Source of the DNA: Arctopsyche grandis
Taxonomy: Eukaryota > Arthropoda > Insecta > Trichoptera > Hydropsychidae
Reading direction: 5' to 3'
Assembly (NCBI RefSeq): GCF_051622035.1
Contig: NC_135355.1
Coordinates: 34,019,986 to 34,083,985 of the forward strand
Length of the DNA: 64,000 nt
Part shown: positions 45,233-64,000 of the stretch, one piece after another
Numbering within the stretch: position 1 is the first letter of the stretch
How the letters are laid out: each line of letters starts with the position of its first letter
Made by a program: the position numbers and the translations under genes
The notes under the pieces: model-generated
Databases searched by the model: none
Told to the model about the DNA's origin: nothing
The model's input: only the letters and a program-made list of their open reading frames with translations

Positions 45233-45480
45233 GTACAATATTTTGCATGGGTACCTTTCGATTGAGATTTTAGGGAGGTGCTAATAAAAAGCAAATAAAT
45301 AGCATTGTCGTGCCGATGCCAATCAATTGGCACCTTTGCATCGGCATTGGCATTGGAGATAGTGACAGCGATTGTCGTGGCGACACTGTTTGTCAGTGTC
45401 AGCGGGCAGTGCGCGGGGGTGGGGCGCCGAGAGTGGCGAGGAGCGGGGAGCGGGGAGCGGGGAGCGGGGCTGACGGGGTG

Positions 45481-55969
<10,489 letters not shown>

Positions 55970-56882
55970 TATTTTTCATTCTTCTCGGCTATTTCTATCT
56001 ACATTCAATAATTCCGTAATTACGTGCAAATTTCCTATGCTAAATCGCGTCAAATCTCAAATTTATTTAGAAATAGCTAATAGCTGATAGATTTTCCGAT
56101 TTTATTAATGTATATATGTATATAACGGTTTTTTTATTTTTTTATACTGATCACAATCATTAGTAAGAAAATAGCGTAGAATATGAAAATTCCATATTTT
56201 TTTGTTGTTCGAACTCAAATCGTGAAATTGCAGTCTGTCGTTTTTTTTATGATTAAAAAATAAATAAAATAATATTGTGTGCTTGAAGTATAATTCGATT
56301 TTTACAGAATTGTATATATGTATATATGTATATAATACATTTGTTTTTTTAATGATTCAATATACTTTTTGCTTAGCATGTAAATATTTACCAAAGATCA
56401 AATGTTGGAAAGTTCATTTTTGACAGTTTTTAAAAACTATTATATGTAGATATAATGTAAATTATTTCGTAAATGTATATCTCTTTTCGCTTCGTATCGT
56501 ATGTATGTATCTGTACCTAAAATGAGATTTTCTTTTTTCAAATATGTATACATTAACATTTCCCTTATACGTATGCGTATTGAATTTTCATTCGACTATG
56601 TATATTTATTTCCATTTCTATTATGTATCGATAGTTACATAATATCTATCTTACTGCTGCACAATACTATTTTTATTTGGGTATATTTTGTTCTTTAAAA
56701 CGGGTACGGAACATTTCTCTACCAATATATAATACATATGTTTCCATGTGGTGTTTGTAGATATATTTCGCACTGGACAATTGTTTTTATTTCACGTCAG
56801 ATCTTATCTTATTTTGTGTAATGAGATTTTTTTTAAAAATCACTATTTGTTAATTTTGATATAAGTTAAACCATATGTTTAC
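55970..56882. other. 3' UTR and flank of the RNF34-like gene
   Basis: AT-rich with ATGTATATATGTATAT runs. AATAAA-type hexamers occur near 56262 (AAAATAAATAAAATAATA), a plausible polyadenylation site. No other gene was seen. Confidence 0.45.
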
Positions 56883-57685
56883 CAGTGGCGGCTCGTCCTA
56901 ATAGGCTGCCGGGCTGCGACCCCTCCTCTAAAATTCTAAAATATTTTATTTATTAATGATATTCTTTTTATTAGTTGGATGGACGAACTATTGGGGTCTT
57001 CGACAGAGTCAATATTACTTACAATATTACCTGTATGCAAAAGGGTGATATTGTAAGTAATATTGACTGTGTCGAAGACGACGAAACCGTTAAAGCATAC
57101 CCAATGCTAGACAAACAATGTCTAAAAACGGAATTACGCGCATTATATGAACTTCATCACTTTAAAAATATCAACAGTGTTTATAAAATATATAATTTGT
57201 TTCGTGATACGGGTGCTGAAAATTTGGTTATCGGGGTTTTTTCTGTCTTAAAAATAATTGTCACAACTCCTATGACCACAGCAGAACCGGAAAGATGTTT
57301 TTCAACTCTTAATTGAATTAAATCGTTTTTGAGAAATTCAATGGGGCAGAATAGATTAACCGCATTGACTATGATTAGCATAGAAAAAGAAATGATTGGG
57401 GAAATACCGGACTTTAATAAAAAAGTCATTGATAAATTTATAGAACTTAAAAACCAAAGAACGGAATTTAATTTTAAATAGAAGCTTTTTTTTTTCAATT
57501 TTTCCCACCCCTTTAATAGGTGATGAATTTTGCTAGTTTTTTTTTTCAATAATACTTAAATCCACATGTAAGTGGCCGTATGCCAAAAACTGTACTTATT
57601 TTGTCCTGTTATGACATGATAGAACATTTATGGTGACATTTTTTCAGGCAGCCCCACCACTTAAAATTATCACGAGCCACCACTG
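56883..57685 (+). mobile_element. hAT element (803 bp) with transposase C terminus
   Basis: CAGTGGCGGCTCGTCCTAAT at the left and CACGAGCCACCACTG at the right, with exact 8-bp duplication ATGTTTAC (56875-56882, 57686-57693). GGGCTGC and GGCAGCCCC repeat inside the ends. A transposase C-terminal fragment lies at 56975-57481, and a palindrome at 56996-57079. Confidence 0.92.
56975..57481 (+). pseudogene. hAT transposase C-terminal fragment
   Basis: Reads LIVTTPMTTAEPERCFSTLN-type sequence (here VLKIIVTTPMTTAEPERCFS), then a TGA where an arginine codon is expected, then IKSFLRNSMGQNRLTALTMI and SIEKEMIGEIPDFNKKVID. This is the hAT C-terminal dimerisation domain (Dimer_Tnp_hAT) of KIAA1586/ZMYM-like elements. 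The BED finger and catalytic core are missing. Confidence 0.85.
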
Positions 57686-57693
57686 ATGTTTAC

Positions 57694-58334
57694 ACATCAA
57701 TATAACAAACTGTATAGAAAAAAAGGGGGACATTTATTGACTTCTATTTTTTTATTGTATGTACAGTTGTGTTTAACACCATTCTGAATTGTTTAAAAAT
57801 AAATGAAATATTTGCTTGCATCTTGCTAAAAAATATTATAGACATTGCTGAAATAAATCCTTCCATTTATAATTTGTCGCAATGTAATTTTTATAGAGAA
57901 ATTTCGTATTTTATAAAATACGGAAAGGAATACCATTTGCTTTATTCCTTTTTGGATCTCATTTTGACATACATAGGCAAAGTGATACATTTTTTTTAAC
58001 GACTCCTTATATTTTTAACAATATAAATAATACTTTTGTAAATAATCGTTAACTATTAGTTATTTAAAAATTAATATTTCTGCAACTAAGCTGGTATGTA
58101 TGCATACAATAGATATCATTTCCAAATCTGAATTGCTTATTTTGTTGACAAATTTTAATTAAAAAAAAGAAAACTAGTCATTTATATATTTCATGAAATT
58201 TTATTATTGTTTTCGATTAAATCAAATCAATCCAAGATAATTTGATACTTTTATAGTATTAAAATTATTTAATTTCTTGTTTTCTTATGAAAGGTTCAAT
58301 ATATTTTTTTTTAATTCTTGATATGTACACTGAT
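57694..58334. other. AT-rich intergenic sequence
   Basis: No gene or element recognised. The frame 57769-57999 is short and low in complexity. Confidence 0.35.
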
Positions 58335-58690
58335 TTTTATCGTACACATCGCGGGCGTTATTAAATTAGTATAAATGACAGGGGTTCTCAACCGTATCCA
58401 ATATTTACGTATTTAAATTGAAAAAAAAAACTTTCCGAGCGTATGAACTGCAGATTACATTGCATTAGTTTATATGGCAGGGCTTCTCAACCGTCTCCAA
58501 AATTTACTTTATTTCAAATGAATAATTTACTTTTTATCGTACACATCGCGGGCGTTATTAAATTAGTATAAATGTCAGGGGTTCTCAACCGTATCCAATA
58601 TTTTCTTATTTAAATTGAAAAAAAAAACTTTCTGAGCGTATGAACTGCAGATTACATTGCATTAGTTTATATGGCAGGGCTTCTCAACCG
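58335..58690. repeat. Left arm: two 196-bp units
   Basis: GGGGTTCTCAACCGTATCC at 58381 and 58576, alternating with GGCTTCTCAACCG at 58480 and 58676. Each unit is thus a dimer of two related monomers of about 98 bp. Confidence 0.9.
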
Positions 58691-60639
58691 TAATATAAAA
58701 TCTTATAATGAAAATAAATAAATAAAAGCCAAAATTACAAATCTTTTCTTCATATGAAATAAGTTGTATTCAGTTGAAAACAAAACAAAAATCATTTAAA
58801 CATAATATGAGCATACAAAATAGATAAAGAAAAAAGATCATCATTTGACATGTATTTTTAAAATCATTTTTAAATTTTTTACTTAATTTTGTAATAATAT
58901 TTATTTTAATAAATAAACAATATTCAATTAAAATAATACATCATTAATTGTAAGATTAAAAGTGATCTGCTCTCAAATAATGGAATCATCATAGTTCGAA
59001 CTGTTGAAATGCACATGACATTAAATTTAAAACATTAAAACACAAAATTTATCAATTTTCAGATTAAAACAATAATTGTTAAATTAAAAATTTAAAATAC
59101 CTAACATCAGTGACAAATTTAGTTATAATATAATTGCTTATCAACAGCTACCGCTGCATAAAAAATATTGATGTCATTTAAAAAATTTGAGTATATTATG
59201 ACTTAATTTATACATTCTTAAATAATAAGAAATAAATAAGCAAAAAGTTGTGCATTTGATGGTTAATTCATACGTTCTTCTCTCGCCTTTACTCTTCTTT
59301 GAATTGGGCGACTTCATGTTTTCGTTTTTTGGAGCAGCTCTTTTTCCCCTTTTATATAATTATATAGTTCAATGCACGACATTTTATAATACATACACTT
59401 TTTTATAACACGCTTTTCACTGTGTCAATATAATGCGAATTGCGCTCATCTGTTCAGTGAGCTTTATGTAATTAATGAGAACACACGTTCAACATAGGCA
59501 TTTTGCGGTGGGATGGTGAACAAGTATTGTTAACTTGATAACCTTATTAGAACTTTATAATACCAGAGAAATTATAAATTTATTACATAGATATATGTAT
59601 ATTTTTCTATAATAAATGTGATCGAGCTTATCAACTGTGAATAGCTAAAAATTATTATTCTAATGCTACAAACCGAAGTTGAAGAGGACATTGAAGAGAT
59701 TTCGAACCCACCATTTGCCTATTGTCCTAGGGTTTTACGCAAAGAAAAAAATGCATTCAATAGCCTCTAACATGAGGGTAGTAAAATTTTATAACCCATT
59801 TGTCTTTTTACATATTTTCGTCCATTTGTGTAGACAATTCATCTGTCAATCATAGAACTAATTTCAAAATATATTATTGTTTTGCCATCTCTATTCAACG
59901 CGCGTGATTTTTTTTACATTTACATTTTAATTGCATTTTACATCAATCGTGTGTCTTTTACATGTCAAAATTAAATTTTGTATGCAACTCTTACGCATAA
60001 TAGTTAGTTGTAAATGATGCAATATTAATGTGAAACATAAAGGAGGTATGTAAAAATAATTTTAGCTGGGGATTAAGGAACCCGTTGCCCAAAAAAAAAA
60101 AGGTTGACTATTGTAAATTTCTAATGTCTGCCTTTTTTACATACCTCCTTTTTTCTCCAATACAATGTCCGATTCATACATTTGTTTTTTGTTAAACACT
60201 AAGTAAAATCTCTCCATCATAAATCCTAATAGTCGTAATTCGAGACTTGATTGTAAAATAATACATTAAATTTATCTAAATTAATATTTGATATTCTTGC
60301 CTTATAATTGTATAATGAAATATTAAGTTTAAAAAAAACTTTCATTTTACATATAGCTTGCGAATGTACACTAGAAGACTTATTTGCAGAAGAAATAAAA
60401 TAATTGCATTTTTAAACAAAATTTTGGAAAAAAATTATGTGAATTTGATTTAGAGACGCCGTAAAGGTCACATTCAATGTTAAAACTCGAAGTACACGTG
60501 ACCGCTGGCTGGGAACTGTTTTATCAAAATAAAACGTGGCGATCAACGTTTATTTATTTATATATTATCTTAGCTATCAAGCTAATTTTAAAATTACTTA
60601 ACTCTAAAATTTATAATTATCTTATATGTACTGTCCCTC
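58691..60639. other. Core of the inverted-repeat element
   Basis: AT-rich, about 1.95 kb. On the minus strand near 59250-59320 a short basic frame reads MKSPNSKKSKGERRTYELT and might be the start of a lost transposase. At 60041-60156 AAAGGAGGTATGTAAAAA and its complement TTTTTACATACCTCCTTT form an inner inverted repeat. Nothing else was recognised. Confidence 0.5.
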
Positions 60640-61640
60640 ACAGAGGTCTTCGGTGTTAAACTAATTCAATGACATACGCTTAAAAACTAAATTATTCATT
60701 TGAAATAAAGAAAATTTTGGAGACGGTTGAGAAGCCCTGCCATATAAACTAATGCAATGTAATCTGGAGTTCATACGCTCGGAAAGTTTTTTTTTTCAAT
60801 TTAAATACGTAAATATTGGATACGGTTGAGAGCCCCTGTCATTTATACTAATTTAATAACGCCCGCGATGTGTACGATAAAAAGTAAATTATTCATTTGA
60901 AATAAAGAAAATTTTGGAGACGGTTGAGAAGCCCTGCCATATAAACTAATGCAATGTAATCTGCAGTTCATACGCTCGGAAAGTTTTTTTTTTCAATTTA
61001 AATACGTAAATATTGGATACGGTTGAGAGCCCCTGTCATTTATACTAATTTAATAACGCCCGCGATGTGTACGATAAAAAGTAAATTATTCATTTGAAAT
61101 AAAGAAAATTTTGGAGACGGTTGAGAAGCCCTGCCATATAAACTAATGCAATGTAATCTGCAGTTCATACGCTCGGAAAGTTTTTTTTTTCAATTTAAAT
61201 ACGTAAATATTGGATACGGTTGAGAACCCCTGTCATTTATACTAATTTAATAACGCCCGCGATGTGTACGATAAAAAGTAAATTATTCATTTGAAATAAA
61301 GAAAATTTTGGAGACGGTTGAGAAGCCCTGCCATATAAACTAATGCAATGTAATCTGCAGTTCATACGCTCGGAAAGTTTTTTTTTCAATTTAAATACGT
61401 AAATATTGGATACGGTTGAGAACCCCTGTCATTTATACTAATTTAGTAACGCCCGCGATGTGTACGATAAAAAGTAAATTATTCATTTGAAATAAAGAAA
61501 ATTTTGGAGACGGTTGAGAAGCCCTGCCATATAAACTAATGCAATGTAATCTGCAGTTCATACGCTCGGAAAGTTTTTTTTTTCAATTTAAATACGTAAA
61601 TATTGGATACGGTTGAGAACCCCTGACATTTATACTTATT
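60640..61640. repeat. Right arm: five 197-bp satellite-like units
   Basis: GGAGACGGTTGAGAAGCCCT recurs at 60719, 60916, 61113, 61310 and 61506: spacing 197, 197, 197 and 196 bp. Between them GGATACGGTTGAGA(A/G)CCCC marks the second monomer. Copies are nearly identical, so amplification or homogenisation is recent. Confidence 0.93.
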
Positions 61641-61854
61641 CAATGACATCTTAAAATGATATTCAATGAGTCACAATGACATTCGCTTAAAATGTAATTG
61701 TTCAATTTAAATAAGTATATGTTGGTACGGTTGAGAACACCTTTAATTTATAATAATTTAATAACATCCGCGATCTATACGATAAAAAGTACCATATACA
61801 TCGATAAATATAATACAATAAAAAGTTACTTTTGCCATTAAAATAGGATAATTT

Positions 61855-61980
61855 AGGATTTTTGAACATTTTGAACATTTTTGAACATTTTGTCGCGGGT
61901 ACATTTTGTCAGTGCACTAATTTTCGGGTACATTTTGTCGTTGAACATTTTGGCCTTGCACCAATTGTCGCGTCCCCGAA
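61855..61980. repeat. Short interspersed ACATTTTGTC motif cluster
   Basis: GAACATTTT occurs several times, followed by GTCGCGGGTACATTTTGTC, TCGGGTACATTTTGTCG and CCAATTGTCGCGTCCCC. This looks like a transposon end with repeated motifs, but no partner end was found. Confidence 0.5.
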
Positions 61981-63559
61981 TATTACCTGCCCTCTATTGC
62001 CATGAGAATGCCAGAAAATTGTGATATTCTTAAATAACTAGATTTTAAAAATAGTTATATTTTTTATTGTTCTACTTTATTCTTAATATGTAATGTTCTA
62101 TAAAATAAAATACTGGAGACATCTAAACATTTTATCGTGTATAAAATATATGGAATAATTTTCAGTTACTAAAACAAGACGATAACTTAATAAACAAAAA
62201 TTGTTCCTCTATCGATTTATAATTGTATGTTATTAACCATCATCCAGCCAAACTACTATTGGAGCCAGCTGAGCTTTAACCTTTTGGTCACAGGTGGATA
62301 TATGTACATATATTATCAAAAAAATGACACTACAAGAAATTGATTTACTAAATGCCAATGACTAGTATTTATCCGTATATAAAGTCTGATTTACCGAATG
62401 GATATCAACTTGATCGGACATACCCGAATAACCAGGGACAGCTCGTTCTAAGAAGCGCTGGTGCGGTGAATCCCCAGTCAAAATTAACAAATTCATATCA
62501 ATATATTATGTGGTAGTAAAATAAACGAAAATCACAAATAGGGGGGGTATTTTCAAGAAGTTGCGCTTATTCTACACATGAAAAATGGAAAGACAATGGT
62601 ACATCTGGTCTGATGCGTCTTACTTGGCGCTCCTATTGAAATATCATACAAAATCCAATGAAAGGGAAAGAGAACACTCACGTGACCTCGACACGGAAAC
62701 AAATATGTTTCCATACATAAAAACTAATATGGATCAGCGCTCCGAAATAACGCTTTTTTCATAATCGGTTTCGAAGATCTCTGATCCCCCAGTCGTCTCT
62801 TATTGCATTGTCCTTCGGTTAGTTACTAAGTTATCAGCTTTGCTTGCAGAGGGTCGTCTAAATTTTTGGAACTCGCAATGTAATTGTTCACCATCCGCCA
62901 CTGCAAATAACATATTGATAGTTTCATTTTTTCAACACCATCACCAGATATCTGATTTGTACAAGCCTACTCGTAATCAATCAGCTTTTGTTTTCAGTTC
63001 AATCAGAATCAGGCGCGCACACATGATATATTTTTAGGGGTCATTTAATCTAGGATGATACATGCTAGGTTGGATGGCCCATGCAGAATTATAAAAAGTC
63101 ATAAACAAGTACAAACAATAAAGAAATGGGAATTCGGTTCTCGGATACTGCAATATAATAATATGATGTAACGCTACGTCTTCCTCATCGTCCTTTCAGT
63201 TGGCATCCTGCTACCCCCACCCCCCGGACGCGCGCGATAAGAGACGCTCTCTTCTAATCAGACTTTCTTCGGAGACGGTTGAGCTCAGATCTCCCGTCCC
63301 AGACGCCTCTCTTCTTACCGGACCTTCACTTGAGGTAGTCGCAAGATCATATCTCCTGCCCCAGCCTTCAACCACGTACGGTCGAGCCAATAGCTGTACA
63401 GTTCCTGGAGCTCCCTCCTCTATATACGCCGCTGTTTACGGAACAGCCAGAAGCCGTCTATGGAGAGAAAGGACTTCGTGACCGGGTCTCCAGTTTTTCT
63501 CCCACCAGCTCATACAGCTAGCTACGATTCGACGAGGGGTATATAACCAGGAGAACTCC
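61981..63559. other. Unassigned intergenic sequence
   Basis: No host gene recognised. From about 63190 to 63540 GC rises and an open frame (63200-63481) runs through it without a recognisable domain; the sequence resembles a retroelement 5' region in texture only. Confidence 0.35.
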
Positions 63560-63770
63560 TACGATAGATAACGACACATTCCATGTTAGTCCACGGTTTC
63601 TCATAATAATGTGTTCCTGGAGGACACAATGAGAGTTTTGCGTCTTCTTTATAACGCATTGGTCCGAAGCATTTTGGAATCTGTTTCCATAATATGGAGT
63701 CCCAGGGAAGTGACTCACTCTAAAAATTGAAAAAGTTCAAAGGAAATTCCTCCGCTATCTATGTATTTAT
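63560..63770 (+). mobile_element. Jockey/CR1-like LINE fragment
   Basis: Encodes MRVLRLLYNALVRSILESVS and IIWSPREVTHS, then a KIEKVQRKFLRYL-type continuation, the segment that precedes the start of the copy at 46045. It then breaks into an AT-rich repeat. Confidence 0.75.
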
Positions 63771-63860
63771 TTAATTTATTATTATTTTAAAATAATAACA
63801 ACAATAAAATGACCAGTGTGACCTGGCAGGTTGCCCCAAAGCGTCACGCCGGTATATATG
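63771..63860 (-). repeat. AT-rich tail plus GTGACC..GCCCC repeat
   Basis: Complement TGACGCTTTGGGGCAACCTG then CCAGGTCACACTGG and an AT-rich tail. It matches 13735-13850. Probably the 3' end of a short retroposon inserted into the adjacent LINE. Confidence 0.55.
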
Positions 63861-64000
63861 AGGTAATTTGGATACTATCCTATACTGCATCCCAGTGATT
63901 TTTACAGGGATCCGTGGGCAATAGTTCTTGTAAGCTATAGTTCTTTATCTTGGAGGGATATGCTTCTTGTGTCATTTCTTGAAATTATTAAGAGGTGATA
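63861..64000. other. Window end, unassigned
   Basis: No feature recognised in the last 140 bp; it may continue the retroposon or the LINE. Confidence 0.3.

Larger units (their letters stand above)
58335..61790. mobile_element. Large inverted-repeat element with tandem-repeat arms (about 3.4 kb)
   Basis: The left arm 58335-58690 holds nearly two copies of a roughly 196-bp unit. The right arm (about 60640-61790) holds five copies of the same unit in the opposite direction plus a diverged terminal piece. The outermost sequences also pair (TTTTATCGTACACATCGCGG with CCGCGATCTATACGATAAAA). Long inverted arms made of direct repeats are the layout of Foldback/Galileo-type elements. The motif CAGGGGTTCTCAACCG also looks like a hAT terminus. 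No target duplication was found and the core has no clear transposase. Confidence 0.65.

Noticed and set aside
45310-45480. Upstream extension of the RNF34-like protein (MPMPINWHLCIGIG...)
   Set aside because: The extension reads through a GGCATTGG-type simple repeat and GAGCGGG repeats, and family members need no such segment before the first zinc-finger cysteine.
58371-61633. 8-bp target duplication for a hAT at the array edges (ATAAATGA / ACATTTAT)
   Set aside because: These flanks are inverted, not direct, and belong to the repeat unit itself.
60640-61640. Regular repeats that might suggest a CRISPR array
   Set aside because: The full 197-bp unit is repeated with no unique spacers, and the host is an insect.
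62266-62290. piggyBac end TTAACCTTTTGGTCACAGG
   Set aside because: No matching inverted end with TTAA was found within the window.
63200-63481. 93-residue + strand frame
   Set aside because: No domain recognised; composition resembles non-coding retroelement sequence.

Overview
The window is a piece of an insect nuclear chromosome. It is AT-rich, has short spliced exons with GT-AG introns, and carries conserved animal genes (a pickpocket channel, an alpha-arrestin, SAC3D1, mitofusin, COA8, a ZAD-C2H2 zinc-finger gene, an RNF34-type E3 ligase). The ZAD domain points to an insect, most likely holometabolous. I cannot name the order. No bacterial-type operons, CRISPR arrays, rRNA or intact tRNA genes were seen.

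Layout. 0.7-3.3 kb: 3' part of a pickpocket DEG/ENaC channel (+). 3.7-7.3 kb: arrestin-domain gene (-), convergent with it. 7.3-12.1 kb: intergenic repeats (solo LTR with a Mutator-like insert, LINE 3' ends, foldbacks). 12.1-13.7 kb: SAC3D1 (+). 14-16.4 kb: LINE debris and a near-perfect 124-bp hairpin. 16.5-22.8 kb: mitofusin/Marf (-), 11 exons. 23.5-26.3 kb: Tc1 element, a G-rich stretch, LTR and LINE debris. 26.8-27.3 kb: COA8 (+). 27.4-28.9 kb: hAT element. 29.5-40.1 kb: ZAD-C2H2 gene (-), whose 9-kb intron is almost wholly nested piggyBac elements. 40.7-43.5 kb: another piggyBac. 45.5-56.0 kb: RNF34/rififylin-like E3 ligase (+), with a 7-kb first intron of nested LINE, hAT and LTR insertions. 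56.9-57.7 kb: hAT element. 58.3-61.8 kb: a 3.4-kb inverted-repeat element whose arms are 197-bp tandem satellite-like units. 62-64 kb: LINE fragments and unassigned sequence.

The host genes do unrelated jobs (ion channel, trafficking adaptor, centrosome or mRNA-export scaffold, mitochondrial fusion, cytochrome oxidase assembly, transcription, ubiquitination), and nothing suggests a cluster working together. The most informative content is the transposon archaeology. Exact target-site duplications let many insertions be bounded to the base and ordered in time: TTAA for piggyBac, 8 bp for hAT, ATAT for solo LTRs, TTA for a CACTA-like MITE and about 10 bp for a Mutator-like MITE. One piggyBac (32604-34945) looks recently active, with a full-length 569-aa transposase and matching ends. 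The best candidate for something poorly described is the satellite-armed inverted-repeat element at 58.3-61.8 kb.
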